From: Lachnospiraceae bacterium
GTDB taxonomy: Bacteria; Bacillota; Clostridia; Lachnospirales; Lachnospiraceae
DNA: 64,000 nt
NCBI GenBank assembly: GCA_014804655.1
Contig: JAAUZK010000010.1
Location: forward strand, 250,502-314,501
Reading direction: 5' to 3'
Shown here: positions 52,116 to 60,538 of the stretch, in pieces
Numbering within the stretch: the first letter of the stretch is position 1
How the letters are laid out: every line of letters begins with the position of its first letter
Translations under genes and position numbers: made by a program
The notes under the pieces: generated by a model
Told to the model about the DNA's origin: nothing
What the model saw: the letters and a program-made list of their open reading frames with translations, nothing else
Databases searched by the model: none

Positions 52116-52379
52116 ATGCAGGATTTAGAAAACACACAATTTTTTACGGTAGAGACAGAACCGGAGACGGGAGTTAAACTTGTACTTTCTACGGTGTATG
52201 AAGCACTGACGGAGAAAGGATACAATCCGGTCAATCAGATCGTGGGCTATATTATGTCCGGCGATCCCACCTACATTACGAGTCACAAGAGCGCACGCAG
52301 CCTGATCATGAAAGTGGAGCGTGATGAACTGGTGGAAGAGATGCTTGTGGAATACATTAGGAATTCTCTGCATAAGTGA
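52116..52379 (+). CDS. ireB: IreB family regulatory phosphoprotein (DUF965)
   Basis: 87 residues with the full family pattern: [36 protein letters not shown] is recognisable as [31 protein letters not shown] and SHKSARSLI. In Enterococcus, IreB is phosphorylated by the Ser/Thr kinase IreK on N-terminal threonines and modulates cephalosporin resistance; here Thr7 and Thr10 are candidates (QFFTVET region). Its stop overlaps the next reading frame (TGATG). Confidence 0.95.
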   Translation: MQDLENTQFFTVETEPETGVKLVLSTVYEALTEKGYNPVNQIVGYIMSGDPTYITSHKSARSLIMKVERDELVEEMLVEYIRNSLHK

Positions 52380-52393
52380 TGGCGGGCGAACAT

Positions 52394-52849
52394 ATGAGAA
52401 TCATGGGTTTGGACTACGGGTCTAAAACAGTGGGCGTGGCAATCAGCGACCCGTTGCTTATTACGGCACAGGGAATTGAGATCATCAGACGGAAAGATGA
52501 GAATAAACTACGACAGACGCTTGCGCGGATCGAGGAACTGATTGTAGAGTATGAGGTGTCTGAGATCGTGCTGGGTCTGCCGAAGAATATGAACGATACG
52601 ATAGGCGACAGGGCGGAGCTGTCTTTAGAATTTAAAGACAAGCTCGAGAGAAGAACAGGACTGCCCGTTACAATGTGGGATGAGAGACTTACCACGGTGG
52701 CGGCGGATAAGGCGATGATGGAGGCCGGCATACGCAGGGAACATCGCAAGGAATATGTGGACAAGATCGCTGCGGTTTTTATCCTGCAGGGATATCTGGA
52801 TTATCGCGCAAGTCATTCGCAGAATGACGCAGACGAGGAGAAAGAGTAA
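52394..52849 (+). CDS. ruvX: Holliday junction resolvase-like protein RuvX/YqgF
   Basis: 151 residues from the ATG giving [20 protein letters not shown], the standard family start; ATG 52379 (5 residues longer) is possible and would couple to ireB. It has an RNase H-like fold with [16 protein letters not shown] and [12 protein letters not shown]. YqgF processes the 5' end of pre-16S rRNA. The order ireB-ruvX-DUF1292 matches yrzL-yrrK-yrzB of B. subtilis. Confidence 0.95.
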   Translation: MRIMGLDYGSKTVGVAISDPLLITAQGIEIIRRKDENKLRQTLARIEELIVEYEVSEIVLGLPKNMNDTIGDRAELSLEFKDKLERRTGLPVTMWDERLTTVAADKAMMEAGIRREHRKEYVDKIAAVFILQGYLDYRASHSQNDADEEKE

Positions 52850-53104
52850 GTGGAAAAGATTGTTTTTACGGCACAGGGAGAAGAAGCTGTTGAATTCTAC
52901 GTATTGGAGCAGACCAGACTGGGCGGGATCAATTATATTCTGGTGACGGATTCCGAGGACGGAGACGCGGAGGCTTTGATTCTCCGGGATATTTCCGCAG
53001 ATGGAGAGGCGGAAGCCGTATACGAGATTGTGACAGAGGACGAGGAACTGAATGCAGTGGCGGCTGTATTTGAAAATATGTTAGACGACGTGAAATTAAT
53101 GTAA
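52850..53104 (+). CDS. DUF1292 (YrzB-like) protein
   Basis: 84 residues starting at a GTG that directly follows the ruvX stop (TAA-GTG). It is acidic, with the family's beta-rich core FYVLEQTRLGGINYILVTD and a C-terminal helix VAAVFENMLDD. Function is unknown. Conserved position after ruvX supports the call. Confidence 0.9.
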   Translation: MEKIVFTAQGEEAVEFYVLEQTRLGGINYILVTDSEDGDAEALILRDISADGEAEAVYEIVTEDEELNAVAAVFENMLDDVKLM

Positions 53105-53193
53105 TGAGTACCGGTCATGGCGATGGCAGGGAATGACGATGGGTCAGACCGATGTGCATCGCTTTTTGACGGGAAGGGAATGGAGGAAAATGT

Positions 53194-54870
53194 TTGAAAA
53201 AAATTGAACAGGGGAAAGCAGCTTCTAAGCTGAAAGTGATCCCATTAGGCGGTTTGGAGCAGATTGGGCTTAATATTACTGCCTTTGAGTATGAAGACAG
53301 CATTATTGTAGTGGATTGCGGGCTGTCATTTCCCGAAGATGAGATGCTGGGAATAGATCTCGTGATTCCGGATATCACTTATCTGAAAGAGCATGCGGAT
53401 AAAGTAAAGGGGTTTGTTATCACTCACGGGCACGAGGATCATATCGGCGCTCTGCCCTATGTCTTGAAGGAACTGAACGTGCCGATCTATGCGACACGGC
53501 TGACTATGGGAATTATTGAAAATAAACTGGCCGAGCATGATCTGACGGCTAAGACGAAACGCAAAGTCGTGAAATTCGGTCAGTCCATTAATCTGGGACA
53601 GTTTCGGATAGAATTTATCAGGACGAATCACAGTATCGTGGATGCTGCGGCACTGGCGATCTATTCACCTGCAGGTGTTGTGGTGCACACCGGTGACTTT
53701 AAAGTGGATTATACACCGGTATTCGGAGATGCCATTGATCTGCAGCGGTTCGCTGAGATCGGCAAGAAGGGCGTGTTGGCGCTCATGTGTGATTCCACCA
53801 ACGCAGAGCGGCTTGGATTTACGCCTTCCGAGAAGACGGTGGGAAGAACTTTTGACAGCCTTTTTGCGGAGCACAAGGATACGAGGATTATTATTGCGAC
53901 TTTTGCATCGAATGTGGATCGTGTACAGCAGATTATTAATTCCGCCTATAAGTTTGGCAGAAAAGTTGTGGTGGAAGGCAGGAGCATGGTCAATATCATC
54001 GACACTGCCTCTGCGCTGGGGTGTCTGCACATTCCGGAGAACACGCTGATTGACATAGAGCAATTAAAGAATTATCCTAATGACAAGACGGTCATCATCA
54101 CGACCGGAAGTCAGGGAGAGAGTATGGCGGCGCTTAGCCGTATGGCCAGTGACAATCATAAGAAGATATCGATTTTGCCCGGCGATACGGTTATATTCTC
54201 ATCCCATCCAATACCGGGTAATGAGAAGGCGGTCACAAATGTTATAAATGAGCTGCAGATGAAGGGCGCAGACGTGATTTTTCAGGATGTACATGTATCC
54301 GGACATGCCTGTCAGGAGGAGATCAAGCTGATCTACAGTCTGGTGAAGCCGAAGTACGCAGTACCGATTCACGGGGAATATAAGCATCGGAAGGCGCAGG
54401 CGAAGATTGCGGATGAACTGGGGATTCCGAAGGATCATATCTTTATGATACAGTCCGGTGACGTGCTGGAGATGGACGAGGAGAATGCACAGATTGCCGG
54501 TAAAGTGCCTGTAGGCGCCATTCTGGTAGACGGTTTGGGTGTCGGCGATGTGGGTAATGTGGTTCTGCGCGACAGACAGCATCTGGCGGAAGACGGTATC
54601 CTGATCGTCGTGCTGGCACTGGATTCTTACAGCGATCAGCTCGTATCCGGGCCGGATATCGTGTCAAGGGGATTTGTCTATGTCAAAGAATCCGATGAGC
54701 TTCTGGATGAGGCACGGCTTCTGGTAAATGATGCGGTGCAGGGCTGCCTTGACAAGGGCAAGACCGATTGGGGCAGGTTAAAGTCTACGATCAAGGATGT
54801 ACTGAGCGAATTTGTGTGGAAGAAGACAAAACGTCGTCCGATGATCCTGCCTATTATCATGGAAGTGTAA
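53194..54870 (+). CDS. rnj: Ribonuclease J
   Basis: 558 residues from a TTG start at 53194 with GGAGG about 8 nt upstream; the ATG at 53190 is out of frame and stops at once. The metallo-beta-lactamase core has ITHGHEDHIGALPYV (HxHxDH), VHTGDFKVD and MCDSTNAE. The beta-CASP part has FASNVDRVQQII, ITTGSQGESMAAL, SSHPIPGNEKAV and VSGHACQEE, with PIHGEYKH closing the site. It degrades and matures mRNA and rRNA by endo- and 5'-exonuclease activity. It is inserted between DUF1292 and the ylbF/mltG-like pair. Confidence 0.96.
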   Translation: MKKIEQGKAASKLKVIPLGGLEQIGLNITAFEYEDSIIVVDCGLSFPEDEMLGIDLVIPDITYLKEHADKVKGFVITHGHEDHIGALPYVLKELNVPIYATRLTMGIIENKLAEHDLTAKTKRKVVKFGQSINLGQFRIEFIRTNHSIVDAAALAIYSPAGVVVHTGDFKVDYTPVFGDAIDLQRFAEIGKKGVLALMCDSTNAERLGFTPSEKTVGRTFDSLFAEHKDTRIIIATFASNVDRVQQIINSAYKFGRKVVVEGRSMVNIIDTASALGCLHIPENTLIDIEQLKNYPNDKTVIITTGSQGESMAALSRMASDNHKKISILPGDTVIFSSHPIPGNEKAVTNVINELQMKGADVIFQDVHVSGHACQEEIKLIYSLVKPKYAVPIHGEYKHRKAQAKIADELGIPKDHIFMIQSGDVLEMDEENAQIAGKVPVGAILVDGLGVGDVGNVVLRDRQHLAEDGILIVVLALDSYSDQLVSGPDIVSRGFVYVKESDELLDEARLLVNDAVQGCLDKGKTDWGRLKSTIKDVLSEFVWKKTKRRPMILPIIMEV

Positions 54871-54942
54871 CACCGCGACCGCAGTTTATGTCATTGTACA
54901 GTGGAGAAAGCGATATATCCATACTTAAGGAGGAATGGCGAC

Positions 54943-55275
54943 ATGTCAGACAGCGAAATTATGGAAGCTGCTAAGAAGTTTGCGGCAATTATTCAGGAGA
55001 CCGATACTTATAAGGAATACTATAATCAGAGGGAAAAGGTAAAGAAACAGCCTGAACTGTATGACAAAGTCAATGAGTTTCGAAAGAAGAGTTTCGAACT
55101 GCAGAATGAGTTGGACGGTGAAGATCTGTTTGACCGGATGGAAGCGTTTGATCAGGAGTATGCGAAATTCCGGGAGGACCCGCTGGTGGATGATTTCCTG
55201 AGGGCGGAGCTCGCTTTTTGCAGGATGATGCAGGATGTTGAAATATTGCTTGCGGCAGAGATCGACTTTGAATGA
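54943..55275 (+). CDS. YlbF family regulator
   Basis: 110 residues, all-helical (com_ylbF): SEIMEAAKKFAAIIQETDTYKEYY, PELYDKVNEFRKKSFELQNE, ELAFCRMMQDVEILLAAEIDF. In B. subtilis, YlbF with YmcA and YaaT forms the Fe-S 'Y-complex' that directs RNase Y to polycistronic mRNAs. This position next to RNase J fits an RNA-processing link. AAGGAGG about 10 nt before ATG 54943 sets the start. Confidence 0.88.
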   Translation: MSDSEIMEAAKKFAAIIQETDTYKEYYNQREKVKKQPELYDKVNEFRKKSFELQNELDGEDLFDRMEAFDQEYAKFREDPLVDDFLRAELAFCRMMQDVEILLAAEIDFE

Positions 55276-55295
55276 CGGTCGGAATGGAGAAAGTT

Positions 55296-55679
55296 ATGAA
55301 TTGGAAGTATCTTGTAGGAGGAACGATCCAACTGATTGTTAAACTGGTTGCGCTTGTGTTTATCGTTACGTATATTCTTCGTATATCAACGGCAGCGTAC
55401 GACTATGGCTATCGCGTATTTGCGGAAACGCCGGTCTCAGTGGGAGAGGGCAGGACGATCAGCGTCTATATAGAGGATAAGGAATCCGCGAAAGAAGTAG
55501 GAAAGATGTTACAGGACAAAGGACTGATTCGTGATGCGAATCTGTTCATGATTCAGGAGCTTCTGTCCGAGCACCGGGGAAAGATTAAGCCTGGGATCTA
55601 TGATCTGAACACTTCCATGACAGCGCAGGAGATGTTGGCCGTGATTGCGCCGGACGAGGAAGAAGAGAGTGAAGAATAG
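55296..55679 (+). CDS. MltG/YceG-like membrane protein without the catalytic domain
   Basis: 127 residues from the ATG with GGAGAAAG 2-5 nt upstream; ATG 55272 and 55284 are alternatives. One membrane helix (about 10-30) is followed by the LysM-like subdomain of endolytic transglycosylases (VSVYIEDKESAKEVGKMLQDKGLI ... IKPGIYDLNTSMTAQEML). The large transglycosylase domain with the catalytic Glu is absent, and there is no frameshifted remainder downstream. It occupies the place of B. subtilis yrrL (mltG). It may bind glycan or partner proteins without cutting. Confidence 0.78.
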   Translation: MNWKYLVGGTIQLIVKLVALVFIVTYILRISTAAYDYGYRVFAETPVSVGEGRTISVYIEDKESAKEVGKMLQDKGLIRDANLFMIQELLSEHRGKIKPGIYDLNTSMTAQEMLAVIAPDEEEESEE

Positions 55680-55704
55680 ATTGAAAAATCAAAGATTTTT
55701 CAAT
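55680..55704. repeat. Hairpin TTGAAAAATC-aaa-GATTTTTCAA
   Basis: A perfect inverted repeat directly after the MltG-like stop, without a clear T-tract beyond the stem. It precedes a further hairpin GCAAATTTGT...ACAAATTCGC (55706-55736) that overlaps repeat copy B. Confidence 0.6.
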
Positions 55705-55720
55705 CGCAAATTTGTGCCTT

Positions 55721-55768
55721 GCGGCTACAAATTCGCAGATTGTGAGAAAGGCATGGGTATTAGTGTGA
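55721..55768 (+). repeat. Dispersed 48-bp repeat, copy B (upstream of trmR)
   Basis: Matches 2376-2423 at 44 of 48 positions. Here it is intergenic, and its left part forms the right arm of a hairpin (ACAAATTCGC pairing with GCAAATTTGT). Confidence 0.8.
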
Positions 55769-55784
55769 GAAGGACGGTATTACA

Positions 55785-56429
55785 ATGATAACAGACGAGC
55801 GCATGAGCGCGTTTATCGATTCTCTGGATACCGGCAATACTCCTTTCTTAAATGAAATAGAGAGTGAAGCGAAGAAAACCAATGTGCCCGTTATCCGCTC
55901 GCAGGTGCAGAGCCTGATCAGGCTGCTGCTCGCGATGCAGAAGCCGAAGTCAATTCTGGAGGTGGGCTGTGCCATTGGTTTTTCTGCTTTACTTATGAGT
56001 GAGTATGCGCCGGTGGACTGCCATATTACGACGATTGAGAATTATGAGAAAAGGATTCCTGTGGCGCGGGAAAATTTCAGACGCGCCGGCAGGGAAGACA
56101 GAATCACACTGTTAGAAGGAGATGCATCGGATATTCTGAGAGAACTGGACGGCTCTTATGACCTAATCTTCATGGATGCAGCGAAGGGGCAGTATATTCA
56201 CTTTCTGCCGGATGTCTTAAGACTGCTTTCTCCGGGAGGAATCCTGCTGTCGGATAATGTGCTGCAGGACGGAGATATCATAGAGTCGCGTTATGCGGTG
56301 ACGCGGAGAAACCGCACCATACACAGCCGCATGAGAGAATATTTATATGAGTTAAAGCATCATCCCGAGCTGGAGACGGTGATTTTGCCGGTAGGGGACG
56401 GGGTGACGATCAGCGTACGAAGGACATGA
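55785..56429 (+). CDS. trmR: O-methyltransferase, TrmR/YrrM-like
   Basis: 214 residues, class I SAM methyltransferase of the caffeoyl-CoA O-methyltransferase type. SILEVGCAIGFSALLM is the SAM loop, TTIENYEK binds the ribose, LIFMDAAKGQY holds the metal-binding Asp, and LLSDNVLQDGD follows. In B. subtilis, YrrM (TrmR) methylates 5-hydroxyuridine at tRNA position 34, which the neighbouring U32 proteins (TrhP) help make. The U32 gene follows immediately here, supporting that role. GAAGGACGG precedes the ATG. Confidence 0.9.
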   Translation: MITDERMSAFIDSLDTGNTPFLNEIESEAKKTNVPVIRSQVQSLIRLLLAMQKPKSILEVGCAIGFSALLMSEYAPVDCHITTIENYEKRIPVARENFRRAGREDRITLLEGDASDILRELDGSYDLIFMDAAKGQYIHFLPDVLRLLSPGGILLSDNVLQDGDIIESRYAVTRRNRTIHSRMREYLYELKHHPELETVILPVGDGVTISVRRT

Positions 56430-56496
56430 AGTTGCACTAAGGTCGTAGAGAGCATGACTTAGTGTAGCGGTGTGTGCCTGAAAGGATAGAAACAGC

Positions 56497-57825
56497 ATGA
56501 AAAAACCTGAGTTATTGATTCCGGCGAGCAGCTTGGAAGTGTTAAAAACAGCGGTTATATTCGGAGCGGACGCGGTTTATATCGGCGGCGAAGCCTTCGG
56601 TCTGCGTGCTAAGGCGAAGAACTTTACGCCGGAGGAAATGGCGGAGGGAATTGCTTTTGCCCATGAGCATGGCGTGAGGGTGCATGTGACCGCGAATATT
56701 CTGGCGCATAACTACGACTTGGAAGGTGCCGAAGCATATTTTGGCGAGTTAAAAGAAATGAAGCCCGATGCGCTGATCATTGCGGACCCCGGAATGTTTA
56801 TGATGGCGCGGGATATCTGCCCGGAAATTGATATTCATGTATCCACGCAGGCTAATAATACCAATTATATGACGTATCAATTCTGGCAGAAGCTGGGCGC
56901 GAAGCGTGTTGTCTCCGCCAGAGAATTATCTTTGCGTGAAATCAGGGAGATCAGAGAACATATTTCTGATGATCTGGAGATCGAGAGCTTCATTCATGGA
57001 GCGATGTGCATTTCCTATTCGGGCAGATGTCTTCTGAGCAGTTATTTTACGGGCAGGGATGCCAATCATGGGGCCTGTACCCATCCATGCCGCTGGAAGT
57101 ATGCGGTGGTGGAAGAGACGCGCCCGGGAGAGTATCTGCCTGTCTATGAGAATGAACGGGGAACCTATATTTTTAATTCCAAGGACTTATGTATGATAGA
57201 GCATATTCCTGAAATGATCGCCGCAGGGATCGACAGCTTTAAGATAGAAGGGCGGATGAAGACAGCGCTCTATGTGGCGACGGTGGCGCGTACATACCGT
57301 AAAGCGATCGACGATTATCTGGAGTCGGAGGAAAAATACCGTGCTAATATGGACTGGTATCTGGCGGAGATTTCTAAGTGTACATACCGGCAGTTTACGA
57401 CAGGGTTTTATTTTGGTAAACCCGATGAGAATACCCAGATCTATGACAATAATACCTATGTGAACGAGTATACTTATCTTGGCATCGTGGGAAGTCTGGG
57501 GCCGGTGCCGGGAGCCGGATGTGAGACGGGTGGTTACGTGGGTGCCGATGATGGAGCACACGGTTTTGAGAGTGCTGGTGGCGGGATTGCCGGACAAGAC
57601 GGCGCACGTCTGTGCGCTCGCATCGAACAGCGCAACAAGTTCTGCGTGGGCGATTCCATCGAGATCATGAAACCCGATGGGACCAATGTGCCCGTTCAGG
57701 TTCTTGCCATGTATGACGAACAGGGACAGCCCGTGGAATCCTGCCCGCATTCTAAGCAGGTGATAGATGTGTTGCTTTCCGAGACCCCGCAGGTGTATGA
57801 TATACTGCGTGTTGGGAATTGTTAG
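56497..57825 (+). CDS. trhP: U32 family protein, tRNA 5-hydroxyuridine (ho5U) synthesis
   Basis: 442 residues. It has the family block KPELLIPASSLEVLKTAVIFGADAVYIGG at the start (given here as LLIPASSLEVLKTAV) and the cysteine motif IHGAMCISYSGRCLLSS ... GACTHPCRWKY, ligands of the U32 iron-sulfur site. Though once called collagenases, these proteins (TrhP, RlhA) hydroxylate tRNA or rRNA using prephenate. An unusual Gly/Asp-rich stretch (about 345-370: GCETGGYVGADDG) interrupts the C-terminal beta-barrel relative to the family as I know it. It lies directly after trmR, the next enzyme in the pathway. Confidence 0.9.
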   Translation: MKKPELLIPASSLEVLKTAVIFGADAVYIGGEAFGLRAKAKNFTPEEMAEGIAFAHEHGVRVHVTANILAHNYDLEGAEAYFGELKEMKPDALIIADPGMFMMARDICPEIDIHVSTQANNTNYMTYQFWQKLGAKRVVSARELSLREIREIREHISDDLEIESFIHGAMCISYSGRCLLSSYFTGRDANHGACTHPCRWKYAVVEETRPGEYLPVYENERGTYIFNSKDLCMIEHIPEMIAAGIDSFKIEGRMKTALYVATVARTYRKAIDDYLESEEKYRANMDWYLAEISKCTYRQFTTGFYFGKPDENTQIYDNNTYVNEYTYLGIVGSLGPVPGAGCETGGYVGADDGAHGFESAGGGIAGQDGARLCARIEQRNKFCVGDSIEIMKPDGTNVPVQVLAMYDEQGQPVESCPHSKQVIDVLLSETPQVYDILRVGNC

Positions 57826-57890
57826 TTTGTTTGCCGGTTTCATGTGGTGACTGATACAGAGCAGGCATGAAAAGTTTTTATAATTTCCTC

Positions 57891-57919
57891 TTGCATTTTG
57901 ATAAAAAGTAATGTATCTT
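57891..57919 (+). promoter_or_regulatory. Candidate promoter of the glnN leader
   Basis: TTGCAT, a 17-bp spacer, then TATCTT. It lies 66 nt after the U32 stop and about 55 nt upstream of an intrinsic terminator, leaving about 250 nt of leader before glutamine synthetase. Confidence 0.45.
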
Positions 57920-57972
57920 ATAAAAAGAATCGCTGATTGAAACGGTTCGACATAGTGGTATCATGAACGATG

Positions 57973-58007
57973 GTGTTCCAAAAGGCTTATTTTTGGAACA
58001 CTTTTTT
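57973..58007 (+). terminator. Intrinsic terminator upstream of glutamine synthetase (candidate attenuator)
   Basis: A perfect 11-bp stem GTGTTCCAAAA...TTTTGGAACAC followed by six T. It either ends the U32 operon or attenuates transcription from the promoter at 57891. The same promoter-terminator-gene order is found before amt. Confidence 0.85.
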
Positions 58008-58011
58008 GCGC

Positions 58012-58131
58012 GTATCAGCAGAGTCGGAAGCTTTCCACAGCAGGCGTCGTGCTCGCACGTAAGCGTGCTGCGGAAGGCTTCCGACGAGCAACGCGAATGA
58101 GTAAGACGAAGGCTTACGAATCTGCTGATAC
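58012..58131 (+). repeat. 120-bp compound inverted repeat ahead of glutamine synthetase
   Basis: Outer arms at 58012-58022 and 58121-58131 pair perfectly (11 bp). Inside is a second stem (GTCGGAAGC...GCTTCCGAC) with an inner CAGCA/TGCTG, then a linker ending GACGAAG. The layout and linker end match the element at 22865-23001, while the arms differ. Confidence 0.75.
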
Positions 58132-58174
58132 ACACAGTGCGATACCTACAAGCTGGAATGGAGGAGATGAAAAA

Positions 58175-60286
58175 ATGAGTGAAGTATTTAATGTGGAAGA
58201 GATTTTTGCAAAGAACGTATTTACACTCAGCAAGATGCAGGAACGTCTGACGAGGAATGCGTACAAAGAAGTAGTAAAGGTTATGAATGAAGGCGGCGAG
58301 CTGTCCATGAATACAGCGAATATGGTCGCCAAGGCTATGAAGGACTGGGCGGTAGAGAACGGCGCAACGCACTATACGCACTGGTTCCAGCCGCTTACGG
58401 GTATCACGGCGGAGAAGCATGACGCTTTCGTATCTCATCCTGACGATATAGGAAGAATGTTGACGGAGTTCTCCGGTAAGGAGCTGATTAAGGGCGAACC
58501 GGATGCATCCTCATTTCCTTCCGGCGGTCTGCGCGCTACGTTCGAGGCGAGAGGATATACCGCTTGGGATATTACGTCTCCGGCGTTTCTGAAAGAATCC
58601 GGCTGCGGAATGACCTTGTGTATTCCGACAGCATTCTGCTCTTACACAGGTGAGGCGCTGGATAAGAAAACACCGCTCTTACGATCCATGGAAGCGCTCA
58701 GTGAGCAGGCGCTGCGTATCGTGCGGCTGTTCGGCAACACGGAAGCAACGAAGGTGACGGCTTCCGTAGGACCGGAGCAGGAATATTTCCTAGTAGATAA
58801 AGACTTATTTATGAAGAGAACTGACCTGATGTTTGCAGGACGTACCCTGTTCGGCGCGCCGGCACCGAAGGGGCAGGAGATGGAGGATCACTATTTCGGC
58901 GTTATCAGAGAGCGTGTGGGCGCATACATGAAAGATCTGAACGAGGAGCTGTGGAAACTGGGTGTGACCGCTAAGACACAGCACAACGAGGTAGCTCCTG
59001 CACAGCATGAGCTGGCACCCATCTATGAGACGGCTAATATCGCAGTAGATCATAACCAGTTGGTTATGGAGGCGATGAAGAGGGTTGCGATTCGCCACGG
59101 GATGAGATGCCTGCTGCATGAGAAGCCCTATGCAGGCGTGAACGGTTCCGGTAAACATGATAATTGGTCGATCACTACGGATAACGGCGTGAATCTTCTG
59201 GATCCGGGCGATACGCCTAACGATAACATACAGTTCCTTCTGGTGCTGGCCTGCATCATGAAAGCGGTAGATACCCATGCAGATCTGCTCAGGCAGTCGG
59301 CTTCCGACGTGGGTAACGATCACAGACTCGGTGCAAATGAGGCTCCTCCGGCGATTATCTCTATCTTCTTAGGCGAGCAGCTTGAGGATGTGGTTACCCA
59401 GCTGATTGAGACCGGTGAGGCAACCAGCGTAAAAGAGGGCGGCAAGCTTCTGACAGGCGTTAAAACATTACCTGATTTTCAGAAGGATGCGACTGACAGA
59501 AACAGAACATCACCTTTTGCATTTACGGGAAATAAGTTCGAGTTCCGTATGGTGGGTTCTGCCGATTCCATCGCCAGCCCGAATACGACATTGAATGCCA
59601 TTGTGGCGGAAGCCTTCTGCGAAGCTGCTGACAGATTGGAGAAAGCCGACAATCTGGAGCTTGCGATCCACGATCTGATCAAGGAATATATGACCGCGCA
59701 CCAGAGAATTATCTTCAACGGAGACGGTTACTCCGAGGCTTGGGTAGCGGAAGCGGAGAGAAGAGGATTGCCGAATATCAAGTCCATGATTGAGGCGGCA
59801 AGCACGCTTACCACCGATAAGGCGGTGAAGCTCTTCGAGAAGTTCGGTATCTTCACGAAAGTGGAATTGGAGTCCCGTGAGGAGATCATCTACGAGACCT
59901 ATGCGAAGACCATCAATATCGAGGCTCTTGCCATGATCGATATGGCCGGCAAGCAGATCATTCCGGCAGTTGTTAAGTATTCTAAATCTCTGGCGGATAC
60001 CGTGAATGCGGTGAAGGCAGCAGGAGTTGACGCTTCTACGCAGACGGAAATCTTACGAGAAGTGAGTGAGAAGCTAGCAGCTATGCAGACTGCTCTTCAT
60101 AAACTTGAGAAAGCTGAGAAAGAAGCCTCTGCAATGGAAGATGTGAAGGCGCAGGCATTCTTCTACAAGGATACGGTTAGAGTGGTTATGGATGAGTTAC
60201 GTGCACCGGCGGATGAACTGGAAATGATCGTCGATAAGGAAATCTGGCCGATTCCTACATATGGCGAGTTGATGTTTGAGATTTAA
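58175..60286 (+). CDS. glnN: Glutamine synthetase type III (GlnN)
   Basis: 703 residues, the GS III length. Makes glutamine from glutamate, ammonia and ATP. An N-terminal GSIII-specific region is followed by the catalytic domain with [57 protein letters not shown] (the Glu/His metal and substrate residues) and [19 protein letters not shown], then a C-terminal coiled-coil ([19 protein letters not shown]). ATG 58175 follows a GGAGGAG site. The attenuator-like leader suggests nitrogen-dependent control in parallel with amt. Confidence 0.97.
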   Translation: MSEVFNVEEIFAKNVFTLSKMQERLTRNAYKEVVKVMNEGGELSMNTANMVAKAMKDWAVENGATHYTHWFQPLTGITAEKHDAFVSHPDDIGRMLTEFSGKELIKGEPDASSFPSGGLRATFEARGYTAWDITSPAFLKESGCGMTLCIPTAFCSYTGEALDKKTPLLRSMEALSEQALRIVRLFGNTEATKVTASVGPEQEYFLVDKDLFMKRTDLMFAGRTLFGAPAPKGQEMEDHYFGVIRERVGAYMKDLNEELWKLGVTAKTQHNEVAPAQHELAPIYETANIAVDHNQLVMEAMKRVAIRHGMRCLLHEKPYAGVNGSGKHDNWSITTDNGVNLLDPGDTPNDNIQFLLVLACIMKAVDTHADLLRQSASDVGNDHRLGANEAPPAIISIFLGEQLEDVVTQLIETGEATSVKEGGKLLTGVKTLPDFQKDATDRNRTSPFAFTGNKFEFRMVGSADSIASPNTTLNAIVAEAFCEAADRLEKADNLELAIHDLIKEYMTAHQRIIFNGDGYSEAWVAEAERRGLPNIKSMIEAASTLTTDKAVKLFEKFGIFTKVELESREEIIYETYAKTINIEALAMIDMAGKQIIPAVVKYSKSLADTVNAVKAAGVDASTQTEILREVSEKLAAMQTALHKLEKAEKEASAMEDVKAQAFFYKDTVRVVMDELRAPADELEMIVDKEIWPIPTYGELMFEI

Positions 60287-60355
60287 GGTATAGGTGCAAT
60301 GTCGGAAGGACATTTGCGAGAATATGCTTTTCATCGTTGAAAAAAGAAATAAAAA

Positions 60356-60408
60356 GAAAAGGCCTGAATGAAGGAAATGTATATTTTCAAATTCAGGTTT
60401 TCTTTTTT
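60356..60408 (+). terminator. Terminator of glnN
   Basis: Arms GAAAA-gg-CCTGAAT and ATTCAGG-TTTTC followed by six T. Confidence 0.85.
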
Positions 60409-60453
60409 GTTTTTAGGAATGATATTACACATATTAAAAAACGGAAATTAAGA

Positions 60454-60481
60454 TTGACAAAAATAGGATAATGTTTAAAAT
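60454..60481 (+). promoter_or_regulatory. Promoter of dinD
   Basis: TTGACA, a 16-bp spacer, then TAAAAT. No GAAC-N4-GTTC (Firmicutes LexA box) was found between 60410 and 60540. Confidence 0.6.
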
Positions 60482-60538
60482 AATAAGTAAAATTATAGCA
60501 ATGATTTTTAAGTGTAAATGATGGAAAGGATATGTAAG

